Shown piece by piece: positions 25,058 to 34,809 of a DNA stretch of 64,000 nucleotides. Under the pieces are notes generated by a model. The model was given only the letters and a program-made list of their open reading frames with translations, was not told the origin of the DNA and made no database searches. Every line of letters begins with the position of its first letter. The first letter of the stretch is position 1. The translations under genes were made by a program, and so were the position numbers. The DNA is from Lewinellaceae bacterium (GTDB taxonomy: Bacteria > Bacteroidota > Bacteroidia > Chitinophagales > Saprospiraceae): assembly GCA_020636225.1 (NCBI GenBank), contig JACJYI010000006.1, positions 392,501 to 456,500 on the forward strand, in the 5' to 3' direction.

Positions 25058-28027
25058 ATGATGGTACTTCAACACGTGAAATCCCTGGTTGTCGTGGTGG
25101 GAGCTATGCTGCTGTTCAGTAGCATGGGTCTGGCCCAGCGACAGATCACGGGTACGATCACCGATGCGGACAATGGTGACCCCCTGATCGGTGTCAACAT
25201 CCTGGTGGTCGGTACAAACACAGGTACGGTGACCGACTTTGACGGGAACTACCGCCTGAGCGTCCCTGATGACGCGACACAGCTCCAGTTTTCCTATACT
25301 GGCTACACGACCCAGACCATAGATCTGGGTGCATCCAACACCATTTCCCTTCAGATGTCGGCGGGAACCATTCTCGATGAGGTCGTCGTGATCGGTTATG
25401 GAACGGTCAAGCGCGAAGATGCCACCGGTTCGATCGTAGCGGTGGGCACAGAACAATTCAACCGTGGCTCGATCACATCTGCCCAGGAACTCCTGGCCGG
25501 AAAGGTGGCCGGCGTGGCGATCTCGACTGTCGGCGAGCCGGGCGGTGCCTCGGTCATCCGCATCCGGGGTGGGTCTTCGCTCAGTGCCACCAACGATCCG
25601 CTGATCGTGATCGATGGTGTCCCGGTAGCGAATGACAAGATCTCCGGTGGGCGGAACCCCCTGAGCATCATCAACCCGAATGATATTGAGACCTTCACCG
25701 TCCTGAAGGACGCCAGTGCGACGGCCATTTATGGTTTCCGGGCCTCCAACGGGGTGATCCTGATCACGACCAAGAAAGGGAAACTGGGCCGCGACCTCAA
25801 TGTCGACTACAACGGTAGCGTGGCCTTCTCCAATGTAGCCAACACCCTGGATGTGCTGTCGGCTGACGAATTCCGGTCCCTGATCGAGGAGCGTTATGCG
25901 GAAGGAAGCTATCCCCGCAGTCTGCTTGGTGATGCCAATACCGACTGGCAGGATGTCATCTTCCAGACGGGTGTCTTCCAGGATCATAACATCGCCCTCA
26001 GCGGGGGGATCGGCACCATGCCCTACCGGGTTTCCCTGGGCTATACCGACCGGGATGGTATCCTGCGGACTGATAATTACAACCGGAAGTCCGCAGCCCT
26101 CAATCTGAACCCCAGCTTCCTGGACAATTCCCTTCAGGTCAATCTCGGCTTTAAGGGGATGGTTGACAAGAACCGCTTTGCGGACCACGGAGCCATCGGC
26201 GCAGCCGTCCAGTTCGATCCGACCAAGCCTGTTTACCAGGAGGACAATGGTTATGGTGGATATTACACTTGGAATGACCAGAGTGGCAATTTCTCCACCC
26301 TCGCTCCCAAGAACCCGCTCTCCCTTCTGGAACTGAAGGAAGACAATTCTACGGTCAACCGCTTTATCATCAACGGATCGGTGGATTACCGCTTCTGGTT
26401 CCTGCCTGACCTGCGGGCCAACCTGGCCATGGCCTATGACCGGTCATACGGTGAAGGTACCGTGGTTGTACCGGCTTTCGCTCCCGCTGAATTTGTCAAC
26501 GGAGGACGCCTGGGTGAATACAACCAGGAGAAGAAGAACCAGTTGTTTGATTTCTACCTCAACTACACCAAAAGCGTCGGGCAGGTGGATGTCGACCTGA
26601 TGGGCGGCTATTCCTGGCAGTGGTTCTATCGCAACAATTATAACTTTGCCCAGAACGCCGACGGTTCGAACATCATTGATGCACCGAACTTCGATCCGGC
26701 CGAATATTATCTGGCTTCCGTATTTGGTCGCCTGAACCTCACCTTGTTCGATCGCCTGTTGCTGACCGGTACCATCCGCCGGGATGGTACTTCACGTTTC
26801 TCCGAGGATAATCGCTACGGGATCTTCCCGTCAGCGGCTGCCGCCTATAAAGTGATCTCCAACCCCAATGGACGGTTCTCCAACCTGAAGGTGCGGGTGG
26901 GTTATGGCGTGACGGGTCAGCAGGATATCAGCGACAACTACTATCCCTACCTGGCCAGCTATGTCTCCAGTTTTGACAATGCGACCTACCAGATCGGTGA
27001 CCAGTTCGTGACCACCCTGCGTCCGGAAGGTTATGATGCCAACATCAAGTGGGAGGAAACCACCACGATCAACGCTGGTATCGATTTCGGTTTCTTCAAG
27101 GACCGTATCACCGGCTCGATCGACTACTATCAGCGGAAGACCACCGACCTGATCAACTTCATTCCTGTGCCGGCCGGGACCAACCTGACCAACTTCATCA
27201 ACACCAACGTCGGTGACCTGGAGAACCGTGGCTTCGAATTCGGGATCAATATGATCCCCTGGCAGAATGATCGCAACTCCTGGTCATTCGGGTTCAATGT
27301 GGCCCTGAACGAGAATGAGATCACCCGCCTGACCGCTACCGACGATCCCACGTATCAGGGTGTAGCGACCGGAGGCATTTCCGGTGGTGTGGGGAACAAC
27401 ATCCAGATCCACAGTGTGGGCTTCCCAGCCAACTCCTTCTATGTTTTCGAGCAGGTGTATGACGATGCGGGGCTCCCGATCGAGGGCCTGTATGTCGACC
27501 GCAACGGAGATGGCCAGATCACCGAGGCCGACAAGTACCGGTTCGAGAATCCCGCCCCCGATGTGATGATGGGCTTTACCTCCAATCTCTATCTGGGCAA
27601 TCTGGACTTCTCCTTCGGTGCACGGGCCAACCTGGGCAACTATGTCTACAACAACAACCTGTCTGAGCGGGGGCACTATGCCAACCTGTTCAATTCGACG
27701 GGTTACCTGAGTAACATTCATGCCCAGTACGCCGATATTGACATGCGCAATCCGCAGTATTTCAGTGATCACTTCGTCCAGGATGCTTCCTTCCTGCGCT
27801 TCGATCACATCACCCTGGGATATACGTTCCGCAACTTCTCCAGGCATATTAACAGCCTGAGGATCTATGCGGTCGCCCAGAACCCCTTTGTGATCACCAA
27901 TTATGACGGTATCGATCCGGAGATCGTGACCCTGGATGCGGTTAGCGCCAAGGTGACCAGTGGCATTGACAACAATATCTATCCGAGAGCCCGTACCTTC
28001 CTGTTCGGGGTCAATCTGGGATTATAA
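25058..28027 (+). CDS. SusC/RagA-family TonB-linked outer membrane transporter
   Basis: A 989-residue protein. It has a signal peptide ending MGLAQ, a CarboxypepD_reg-like domain (ITGTITDADNGDPLIGVNILV, about residues 29-110) and the SusC linker LDEVVVIGYGTVKRED. The plug follows (LLAGKVAGVAISTVGEPGGA, then SLSATNDPLIVIDGVPVA and KDASATAIYGFRASNGVILITTKKG), and a long barrel ends in YPRARTFLFGVNLGL. These are the standard SusC/RagA signatures. It forms the outer membrane channel under a SusD lid and imports oligosaccharides with TonB energy. It is the first gene of a susC-susD-susE operon divergent from the GH2 gene. Start at ATG 25058; the second Met is equally possible. Confidence 0.96.
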   Translation: MMVLQHVKSLVVVVGAMLLFSSMGLAQRQITGTITDADNGDPLIGVNILVVGTNTGTVTDFDGNYRLSVPDDATQLQFSYTGYTTQTIDLGASNTISLQMSAGTILDEVVVIGYGTVKREDATGSIVAVGTEQFNRGSITSAQELLAGKVAGVAISTVGEPGGASVIRIRGGSSLSATNDPLIVIDGVPVANDKISGGRNPLSIINPNDIETFTVLKDASATAIYGFRASNGVILITTKKGKLGRDLNVDYNGSVAFSNVANTLDVLSADEFRSLIEERYAEGSYPRSLLGDANTDWQDVIFQTGVFQDHNIALSGGIGTMPYRVSLGYTDRDGILRTDNYNRKSAALNLNPSFLDNSLQVNLGFKGMVDKNRFADHGAIGAAVQFDPTKPVYQEDNGYGGYYTWNDQSGNFSTLAPKNPLSLLELKEDNSTVNRFIINGSVDYRFWFLPDLRANLAMAYDRSYGEGTVVVPAFAPAEFVNGGRLGEYNQEKKNQLFDFYLNYTKSVGQVDVDLMGGYSWQWFYRNNYNFAQNADGSNIIDAPNFDPAEYYLASVFGRLNLTLFDRLLLTGTIRRDGTSRFSEDNRYGIFPSAAAAYKVISNPNGRFSNLKVRVGYGVTGQQDISDNYYPYLASYVSSFDNATYQIGDQFVTTLRPEGYDANIKWEETTTINAGIDFGFFKDRITGSIDYYQRKTTDLINFIPVPAGTNLTNFINTNVGDLENRGFEFGINMIPWQNDRNSWSFGFNVALNENEITRLTATDDPTYQGVATGGISGGVGNNIQIHSVGFPANSFYVFEQVYDDAGLPIEGLYVDRNGDGQITEADKYRFENPAPDVMMGFTSNLYLGNLDFSFGARANLGNYVYNNNLSERGHYANLFNSTGYLSNIHAQYADIDMRNPQYFSDHFVQDASFLRFDHITLGYTFRNFSRHINSLRIYAVAQNPFVITNYDGIDPEIVTLDAVSAKVTSGIDNNIYPRARTFLFGVNLGL

Positions 28028-28135
28028 ATCGATTAAAATGAATGATCAACACCACTCAGGCCTACCTGATACCAAACAGAAAGCTGTTTTCACGGGTTTC
28101 CTGAGGAATGTCCTGATCGCTAAACCAATGTAAAC

Positions 28136-30340
28136 ATGAAGATCATGTCGATAAAGAATCTATTTCTCCTCCTGGGAGTGGTACTCGTTCTTCCGTCCTG
28201 TTTCAAGGACCTGGACACCATTCCCCTGGATCCGGACTCCGTCACCTCGGCGGTTGTCTATGATGATCCGGCGGCCTACAAGCAGGTTTTGGCCAAGCTC
28301 TACGCCGGACTGGCACTGAGCGGCCAGCAGGGACCTGCCGGCAAACCCGATATCAGCGGGATCGATGAAGGGTTCTCCACCTATCTGCGCCAGTACTGGA
28401 AAGCCCAGGAACTGACCACGGATGAAGCGGTGATCGCCTGGAATGACGGGAATATCCATGACTATGAGGACCAGAACTGGGATGCCCAGAACGAGTTCAT
28501 CACGGCCATGTACAACCGGATCTTCTACCAGATCTCCCTGGTGAATGAATTCCTGCGGGAAACCACAGACGAAAAGCTGGATGGCCGGGGTCAGAGTGAC
28601 CTGAAGGCCGAAGTGGCCACCTATCGCGCCGAGGCCCGCTTCCTTCGGGCCCTGAGCTACTGGCATGCCCTGGATATGTTCCGCAACGTACCCTTTGTCA
28701 CCGAAGCAGATGCCGTGGGAGCCTTCTTCCCTCGTCAAATCCAGAAGGAGGAACTCTTCGCCTGGATCGAATCGGAACTGAAGGCTGTGGAAGGGACACT
28801 GGTTGCCGCACGGGCCAATGAGTATGGTCGCGCTGACCAGGGAGCTGCCTGGACATTGATGGCCAAGATGTACCTGAATGCCGAGACACATATCGGAACA
28901 CCTCGCTACACCGATTGCATCGCGTATTGCAAGAAAGTGATCGATGCCGGTTACACACTGGATCCGGAATATGCGCATCTGTTCACCGCAGACAACCACA
29001 CCTCCCCCGAATTCATCTTCCCGATCGCCTTCGATGGCATCCGTTCCCGCACCTGGGGAGGAATGACCTTCGTCTGCCATGCTGCGGTCGGTGGATCCAT
29101 GCAGGCAGCTGATTTTGGCCTGGATGGCGGATGGGGTGGTATCCGCACGACCAAGAACCTTGTCCAGAAGTTTCCTTCCTCCGCAGGCGGTTCCGTGCTG
29201 GTTGATCCCAACCCCGGGTCCACCTACCCGGTGATCTACGTACCTGGTGCCTATCAGGGCTGGGATCCGACATCGCCCACCGCGATGCAGCTGGCATCGG
29301 TCAATAGCGACGGGAAGTATGAGGGCTATGTCTATTTTCCGGATGCCGGTAGTCAGTTCAAGTTCACCACGGGCCCCAACTGGGACATCAACTTCGGGGA
29401 TACCGGAGGTGATGGCACACTGGAGCAGGGCTCTCCGGACAATATCTCCGTGCCGGAAGCGGGTTACTACAAGATCAACGTCGACCTGAACAATAGCACT
29501 TACACATTGCTGAAGACGGAATGGGGTGTGATCGGTGATGCCACTCCGAATGGATGGGGCGATCCCGACCAGAACATGACCTATGATCCCGCCACGAACA
29601 CCTGGACGATCATCATCAGCCTCAAGGCCGGTGAGATCAAGTTCCGGGCCAATGACGGCTGGGGCCTCAATTACGGAGATGAGCAGGCGGATGCCATCCT
29701 GACCGAAGGCGGAAAGAACATCAAGATCCCTTCTGCCGGCACCTACCAGATCACCCTGTATCTGGACAAGCCGGATTATACCTACAAGATCGAACTGACC
29801 AGCTTTGACAGCCGGGCCATGTTCTATACCGACGGGCAGAGTCTGGAGATCGAGGATGTGGCCATCTTCACTGAGGGTTATGCCATCACCAAGTTCACCA
29901 ACGTCACCTCTACCGGGCAGCCGGGCTCCAACCCCACCTGGGTGGATACCGACTTCCCCCTCTTCCGTCTGGCCGATGTATACCTGATGTATGCCGAGGC
30001 CGTCCTTCGTGGGGGTACGGGTGGCAGTATCGGTGAAGCGGTCAACTACATCAATCAGATCCGTGAACGTGCCTACAAGGACCAATCCGGAAACATTGAT
30101 GCCGGTGAGCTGAATCTGGCCTTCATCATCGATGAACGGGCCAGGGAACTCTACTGGGAATGCCATCGTCGGACTGACCTGGTCCGTTTTGGCCAGTTCT
30201 CGAACACGACCTATCTGTGGCCCTGGAAAGGTGGAGCCAAGGACGGAGCATCCGTAGATCAGTTCTATGATGTCTTCCCCCTGCCTTCCTCCGATATCGG
30301 AGCCAACCCGAATCTTCAACAGAATTTTGGTTATAACTAA
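28136..30340 (+). CDS. SusD/RagB lipoprotein with an inserted SusE/SusF-like glycan-binding pair
   Basis: A 734-residue surface lipoprotein (signal ends VLPSC). Residues 25-350 are the SusD N-terminal TPR-like part (AEARFLRALSYWHALDMF) and residues 557-734 the C-terminal part (FRLADVYLMYAEAVLRGG, then FIIDERARELYWECHRRTDLVRFG). Between them, roughly residues 363-556 (about 29222-29803), lie two beta-sandwich modules: one starting VIYVPGAYQGWDP, the next WGVIGDATPNGWGDPDQ. They closely match the C-terminal half of the SusE protein encoded next door. Usual SusD length is 450-600 residues, so the insert accounts for the excess. The frame is unbroken across both junctions. It should bind the glycan and cap SusC. 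Confidence 0.94.
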   Translation: MKIMSIKNLFLLLGVVLVLPSCFKDLDTIPLDPDSVTSAVVYDDPAAYKQVLAKLYAGLALSGQQGPAGKPDISGIDEGFSTYLRQYWKAQELTTDEAVIAWNDGNIHDYEDQNWDAQNEFITAMYNRIFYQISLVNEFLRETTDEKLDGRGQSDLKAEVATYRAEARFLRALSYWHALDMFRNVPFVTEADAVGAFFPRQIQKEELFAWIESELKAVEGTLVAARANEYGRADQGAAWTLMAKMYLNAETHIGTPRYTDCIAYCKKVIDAGYTLDPEYAHLFTADNHTSPEFIFPIAFDGIRSRTWGGMTFVCHAAVGGSMQAADFGLDGGWGGIRTTKNLVQKFPSSAGGSVLVDPNPGSTYPVIYVPGAYQGWDPTSPTAMQLASVNSDGKYEGYVYFPDAGSQFKFTTGPNWDINFGDTGGDGTLEQGSPDNISVPEAGYYKINVDLNNSTYTLLKTEWGVIGDATPNGWGDPDQNMTYDPATNTWTIIISLKAGEIKFRANDGWGLNYGDEQADAILTEGGKNIKIPSAGTYQITLYLDKPDYTYKIELTSFDSRAMFYTDGQSLEIEDVAIFTEGYAITKFTNVTSTGQPGSNPTWVDTDFPLFRLADVYLMYAEAVLRGGTGGSIGEAVNYINQIRERAYKDQSGNIDAGELNLAFIIDERARELYWECHRRTDLVRFGQFSNTTYLWPWKGGAKDGASVDQFYDVFPLPSSDIGANPNLQQNFGYN

Positions 30341-30349
30341 TCGAATGGT

Positions 30350-30373
30350 GGCCGGTGCATACTTGCACCGGCC
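30350..30373 (+). promoter_or_regulatory. Intercistronic hairpin between susD and susE
   Basis: GGCCGGTGCA and its exact complement TGCACCGGCC are separated by four bases, 9 bp after the susD stop. There is no T-run, so it looks more like an mRNA-processing or stabilising hairpin than a terminator. It could set the SusE:SusCD ratio. Confidence 0.45.
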
Positions 30374-30393
30374 CACTCCTTAAATCCAATCCA

Positions 30394-31434
30394 ATGGCTA
30401 AGCAATATTTCCTTTCTCTCCTCCTGATCGCCGGCCTGATGTCGGCTTGTGAGGACAGTGCTGTGGGCCCGACCCTCAGCATCAATTCGTCGCCAACGCT
30501 CACCAGTCCGACAGCCGGTGCCAATATCGTGCTTACGGAAGCTACTGCAGGTGATGCGTTCGACATTACCTGGACGGCTGCCGATTTCGGATTCCAAGCG
30601 GCTGTGACCTATACAGTAGAGCTGGATCTCGCCGGCAATTCCTTTGCCGATCCGGTTGTCCTGGGTTCCACCTCTGGCACCGCCCTCAACCTGACCCAGC
30701 AGGATGTCAACACAGCCCTGTTCATCACCAAGGGCCTGGTCGGTGAAAAGGAGGCGGATGTCGAGATGCGCGTACGGGCGGTGGTCAACTCGGATGTCGC
30801 GGCGATCTATTCTGCTCCCGTGAGCATGAAGATGACTCCGTATACCATCGTGATCGTCTATCCGCAGTTGCAGGTGCCGGGCAGTTACCAGAGCTGGGAC
30901 CCTGCGAACAATACCACGGTGATCTACTCCCTGAAGTCGAATGGAAAGTTTGAGGGATACATCCATTTCCAGGATGACAATACCAAGTTCAAATTCACCG
31001 ATGGACCCAGCTGGGATATTAACTGGGGAGATACTGGCGGAGACGGTACTCTGGATGCAGGCGGAACTGATATTGAGGCGGGACCTGCGGGCACCTATAA
31101 GCTCAATGTGGACATCAATGCCCTGACCTATTCCGCAGTGCTGACCAATTGGGGTGTGATCGGCTCGGCTACCCCCAATGGTTGGGGTGATCCTGACCAG
31201 GATATGACCTATGATCCGGCTACGCGCCTGCATACGATCACCCTGGACCTGGTTGCCGGGGAGATCAAGTTCCGGGCGAACGATGACTGGGCCATCAACT
31301 ACGGTGACGATGGAGCGGATGGTCGCCTGGATTTCAATGCGCCGAGCAATATCGCCATCGCCGAAGCGGGTAACTATACCATTTCCATGAATCTGCGAGG
31401 CCCGATCTATACCTACACGATCGTGAAGAACTGA
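30394..31434 (+). CDS. SusE/SusF-family glycan-binding outer membrane lipoprotein
   Basis: A 346-residue lipoprotein (signal ends GLMSAC). Residues 25-145 form an Ig-like SusE N-terminal domain (SSPTLTSPTAGANIVLTEA, then AFDITWTAADFG). Two tandem glycan-binding modules follow: residues 152-250 start VIVYPQLQVPGSYQSWDP, and 251-346 start WGVIGSATPNGWGDPDQ. Proteins of this family sit on the cell surface and hold the polysaccharide near the SusCD transporter. The two modules are closely related to the insert in the SusD next door. The start is at MAKQYFLSLL; 13 residues of upstream open frame are not signal-like. It is the last gene before a strong terminator. Confidence 0.92.
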   Translation: MAKQYFLSLLLIAGLMSACEDSAVGPTLSINSSPTLTSPTAGANIVLTEATAGDAFDITWTAADFGFQAAVTYTVELDLAGNSFADPVVLGSTSGTALNLTQQDVNTALFITKGLVGEKEADVEMRVRAVVNSDVAAIYSAPVSMKMTPYTIVIVYPQLQVPGSYQSWDPANNTTVIYSLKSNGKFEGYIHFQDDNTKFKFTDGPSWDINWGDTGGDGTLDAGGTDIEAGPAGTYKLNVDINALTYSAVLTNWGVIGSATPNGWGDPDQDMTYDPATRLHTITLDLVAGEIKFRANDDWAINYGDDGADGRLDFNAPSNIAIAEAGNYTISMNLRGPIYTYTIVKN

Positions 31435-31464
31435 TCAGCATTCTTCCCTCCACCTGATCGAACC

Positions 31465-31498
31465 AGGCGGCATCCCTTTTGGGGATGCCGCCTTTTTT
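31465..31498 (+). terminator. Rho-independent terminator of the sus operon
   Basis: A 12-bp stem (AGGCGGCATCCC with GGGATGCCGCCT), a 5-base loop and a T-run, 30 bp after the susE stop. Confidence 0.92.
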
Positions 31499-31587
31499 CA
31501 TTCGGTAGGATCCGGATCACCTGGCAGGAGAATGAATCGTTTCCGTGTCCTGCACTTCCTTTTCCGCACGGGGTGCCTGCAGGACAT

Positions 31588-31618
31588 AAAAAAAGGACCA
31601 TCCGGTCTGGACGGTCCT
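31588..31618 (-). terminator. Terminator of tRNA-Cys
   Basis: On the minus strand a 10-bp stem (AGGACCGTCC with GGATGGTCCT, one G-U pair) with a 5-base loop is followed by a T-run. It begins about six bases past the 3' end of the tRNA. Confidence 0.85.
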
Positions 31619-31623
31619 CTTCG

Positions 31624-31694
31624 AGGTCACGAGCGGATTCGAACCGCTGTACGAGGTTTTGCAGACCTCTGCCTAGCCACTCGGCCACGTGACC
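31624..31694 (-). tRNA. tRNA-Cys (GCA)
   Basis: A 71-nt cloverleaf on the minus strand. The acceptor stem is GGTCACG/CGTGACC, the anticodon stem GAGGT/ACCTC carries loop CTGCAAA with anticodon GCA, and the T arm is GCGG-TTCGAAT-CCGC. The discriminator base is U, as expected for cysteine tRNA. CCA is not encoded. A terminator follows directly, so it is a single-gene transcript or the end of one. Confidence 0.95.
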
Positions 31695-31854
31695 CTGTTG
31701 GGGGCACAAATATAGGAGAAAACTCCAATGGATGCCATAGGCAAGCGCATTTTCGTCTGTACATGGCCTGTCGGCCATCCCGGGACGCTGCCCGGCTTCT
31801 CTCCTGTATGGTCCTTGATACGCACCCTTCTGGAAAAAGTTTCCCGGGAGTCGA

Positions 31855-33645
31855 TCAAAACGTGATTTTCTGGATTCGCCTGACCAGTCGGACCATGACC
31901 AGGCCGGTGACCAGGGACACCAGTGCAGCTGGGAGGACCATCCCCCATCGCCCGTACAGCAGATATCCGATGGTGAACAGGACCGCATAGACCAGCATGC
32001 AGCCCACCACCATGGCCAGGATCTGCAAGGGCAGCCGCCCGGGATTGATCTGCTCGGTGGTCAGTGTGGCATCCATGATCCCTTGTCGGATCACCGGACG
32101 CCAACCGACCGATGCCGGACGGATCAGCCGGTAGAAGCGGGTGAGGACCACCTGTGATTCGGGGGCTGTCAGCAGCGTTACCAGTACCCATCCGACCGTG
32201 GTCAGCAGGACGCCGATCACCAGTTCGATATGATCCGGAAGGGGCTCCAGCCCCAGTCGATGATGCACGAAGGCAAAGTAGAGAGCAATGACGAAGGAGA
32301 TCACCATGCCGGCGATCTCCGTCCAGGCGTTGATCCGCCACCAGAACCAGCGCAGGATATAGATCAGGCCGGTGCCGGCACCGATCTGCAGCAGGATGCT
32401 GAAGGCTTCCAGGGCACTGCTCAACAACAGGCTGAGCAGCATGGCCAGGACCATCAGGATGAGGGTTGACCAGCGGCCGACATTGACCTGCTCTTTGGCC
32501 CCGGCCTCCGGGCGGATATACCGAACCCAGAAATCATTGACCAGATAGGAGGCTCCCCAGTTGAGATGGGTCGAGATGGTGCTCATGAAGGCGGCGATCA
32601 GGCTGGTGGCCACCAGGCCCAGCAGGCCGGCCGGCAGCAACATCAGCATGGCCGGATAGGCCAGGTCGTCCTGTACGACCTTGCTGTCCAGGTGTGGAAA
32701 TGCGCTTTGCAGGGAAGCAAGATCGGGATAGAGGATCATCGAGGCCAGGGCGACCAGGATCCAGGGCCAGGGTCGCAGGGCATAGTGGGCGATGTTGAAC
32801 AGGAGGACCGCGCCCAGGGCATGTTGCTCGTTTTTCGCTGCCAGCATGCGCTGGGCGGCATACCCGCCTCCACCTGGTTCGGCACCGGGATACCAGACAC
32901 TCCACCATTGTACCGCAATGGGAATGAGCAGGAGGGGAATGTAGACGGACGGATCGCTGAGGTCGGGGATCAGGTCGAGGGTAGTGGTGCCGGAAAAATG
33001 GCTGACCAGTCCGGAGAGGCCACCGACAGCAGGTTGGTCGAGGGCGATCACTGCAGCGATGATGGCCCCGCCCATCGCCAGGAAGAACATCAGGAAGTCG
33101 GTCCACAACACCCCGCGCAATCCTCCCAGTGCGGAATAGACCAGGGTGACCGATCCGGCGATCAGGACAGTTTGCCAGGGGCTCCAGCCAAGGAGCACAC
33201 CGCCGATCTTGATCCCGGCCAGCATGACCGTGGCCATGATCATCACATTGAAGATGACCCCCAGGTATATGGCGCGGAATCCCCGCAGGAAGGCAGCCGG
33301 GCGACCTCCGTAGCGGAGCTCATAGAACTCGAGGTCGGTGAGGACCCCGGAACGGCGCCACAGTCGGGCGTAAACGAACACCGTCAGCATGCCTGTCAAC
33401 AGAAACGCCCACCAGAGCCAGTTGCCACTCACCCCGTGTTGCCGGACGATGTTGGTGACCAGGTTGGGGGTATCTGCCGAGAAGGTCGTAGCGACAATGG
33501 AGATGCCCAGCAGCCACCAGGGCATCTGGCGGCCGGACAGAAAGAACTCTTCGGCATTCTGTCCGGCCTTGCGGCTGGACCAGAGTCCGATGACCAATGT
33601 GATGGCCAGGAAGGCCAGGAGGATCCCCCAGTCCAGCCCGGTCAT
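31855..33645 (-). CDS. Sodium:solute symporter family protein
   Basis: A 596-residue SSS-family membrane protein with about 14 helices. N-terminal motifs are FFLSGRQMPWWLLGISIVATTFSADTPNLV and AFLLTGMLTVFVYARLW; later LVYSALGGLRGVLWTDFL and LLGLVATSLIAAFMSTISTHLNWGASYLVND give the sodium-site region. It belongs to a different SSS branch from the SGLT-like protein at 19924, since it lacks the NNQYIIQR motif. Solute unknown. Its start overlaps the end of lgt by 4 bp, so the two form an operon. Confidence 0.87.
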   Translation of the reverse strand: MTGLDWGILLAFLAITLVIGLWSSRKAGQNAEEFFLSGRQMPWWLLGISIVATTFSADTPNLVTNIVRQHGVSGNWLWWAFLLTGMLTVFVYARLWRRSGVLTDLEFYELRYGGRPAAFLRGFRAIYLGVIFNVMIMATVMLAGIKIGGVLLGWSPWQTVLIAGSVTLVYSALGGLRGVLWTDFLMFFLAMGGAIIAAVIALDQPAVGGLSGLVSHFSGTTTLDLIPDLSDPSVYIPLLLIPIAVQWWSVWYPGAEPGGGGYAAQRMLAAKNEQHALGAVLLFNIAHYALRPWPWILVALASMILYPDLASLQSAFPHLDSKVVQDDLAYPAMLMLLPAGLLGLVATSLIAAFMSTISTHLNWGASYLVNDFWVRYIRPEAGAKEQVNVGRWSTLILMVLAMLLSLLLSSALEAFSILLQIGAGTGLIYILRWFWWRINAWTEIAGMVISFVIALYFAFVHHRLGLEPLPDHIELVIGVLLTTVGWVLVTLLTAPESQVVLTRFYRLIRPASVGWRPVIRQGIMDATLTTEQINPGRLPLQILAMVVGCMLVYAVLFTIGYLLYGRWGMVLPAALVSLVTGLVMVRLVRRIQKITF

Positions 33646-34802
33646 GCCGCCTTGGATTGACCTCGTTTCCAGAAGACCAGGATCCCGGCCAGGCCGACAA
33701 AGAAGAGGATCACCGCGATGACCTCCGCCTGGGTGGCCTGCCAGCCCAGGACATCGAACTTCTGGTTGACCCGGATCTTTTCAATGAAAAAGCGTTCCAC
33801 GGCGATCAGGAGGACATAGACGAAGAAGAGCACCCCGGGGTAGCTGATCCGTTTGCGCAAGGCCCACAGGATGCCCAGGATGACCAGGCCCAGCATGGTC
33901 TCGTAAAAGGGGGTCGGATAGACCAGTTCGGGCAGCCGTTCGCAGAACTGCCAGGTGCAGCCGTCGATAGCCACCCCTTCATGGATCACATTGTGCGGAT
34001 AGTCGAAGGCCCACATCCAATCGGGGAGGAACCACCAGTCGGGTATGGGATGGGGATTGGGAATGCCCCAGTCGCCGTCGCCGGACAGTTGGCAGCCCAC
34101 CCGACCAACGGCATAGCCGGTGATCAGAGCCGGGGCCACGGCGTCCATCACGTGGATGCCCGGAATGCCCTTCCAGCGCACATAGCTGTACACCCCGACG
34201 AAGCCCATGATCAATCCGCCGAAGATATTCAGGCCAGCCCCGGAGAAGATCTGCCCCATGGGGTCGTTGATCAGGGCAGCGGGATCCTCCAGGATGGAGA
34301 AGAGCTTGGCGCCACCGACGCCGGACAGACCGGCGATCATGGCCATGTCCCACACCCGGTCATGGGGCCAGACCTGCACGGTCCGCTGTTCGCCGGGGCC
34401 TTTGGCACTGGTCCGTTGCCACCATTTCCATCCGCCGAAGATGGCCAGTCCGATCAGGCCACCCAGGGCATGCCCCTTGGAGGACAGGATGATGCTCGCC
34501 GCGTCCTGCTGGAAGGCGGCGGCATGTTGCCAGGCATAAACCCCCTTGTAACCGATCAGGAATCCGAAGACGGCATTCCAGATCACATCGTTCCAGGAAG
34601 GTGGGGCACCGACCAGGGTGGTCACGCTGGTCGGCTGGAACAGGCCTTCATCGCCCTTTCGTTTGAGCTCCAGGGCAAAGACCCACCCGGCGGCCAGGAA
34701 GGCCAGGGCAAGAAAGAGTCCGAACGTCTGGATGATGGAGAGGAAGTTGTCGGGGCCCCAGCCGGTGACGGCATGGACGAGGTAACTGAGGTTTGGATAC
34801 AT
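33642..34802 (-). CDS. lgt: Prolipoprotein diacylglyceryl transferase
   Basis: A 386-residue inner membrane protein, longer than the typical 260-300 residues of E. coli-like Lgt, with about seven to eight helices. It moves a diacylglyceryl group from phosphatidylglycerol to the lipobox cysteine, the first step of lipoprotein maturation. The Lgt signature is visible as GYAVGRVGCQLSGDGDWG, plus the C-terminal VYPTPFYETMLGL and VERFFIEKIRVNQKF segments. Extra length comes from the N-terminal region (residues 40-130) and a WWFLPDWMWAFDYPHN loop. The window encodes many lipoproteins that need it. It is upstream of and overlapping with the SSS gene. Confidence 0.92.
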   Translation of the reverse strand: MYPNLSYLVHAVTGWGPDNFLSIIQTFGLFLALAFLAAGWVFALELKRKGDEGLFQPTSVTTLVGAPPSWNDVIWNAVFGFLIGYKGVYAWQHAAAFQQDAASIILSSKGHALGGLIGLAIFGGWKWWQRTSAKGPGEQRTVQVWPHDRVWDMAMIAGLSGVGGAKLFSILEDPAALINDPMGQIFSGAGLNIFGGLIMGFVGVYSYVRWKGIPGIHVMDAVAPALITGYAVGRVGCQLSGDGDWGIPNPHPIPDWWFLPDWMWAFDYPHNVIHEGVAIDGCTWQFCERLPELVYPTPFYETMLGLVILGILWALRKRISYPGVLFFVYVLLIAVERFFIEKIRVNQKFDVLGWQATQAEVIAVILFFVGLAGILVFWKRGQSKAA

Positions 34803-34809
34803 GGTGGGG

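Noticed and set aside
25040..26188. 382-codon antisense frame over susC
   Set aside because: A mirror frame of a high-GC gene, without domain or start signal.
28160..30376. 738-codon antisense frame over susD
   Set aside because: Covers nearly the whole gene on the other strand but has the residue bias of a shadow frame; SusD motifs are unmistakable on the plus strand.
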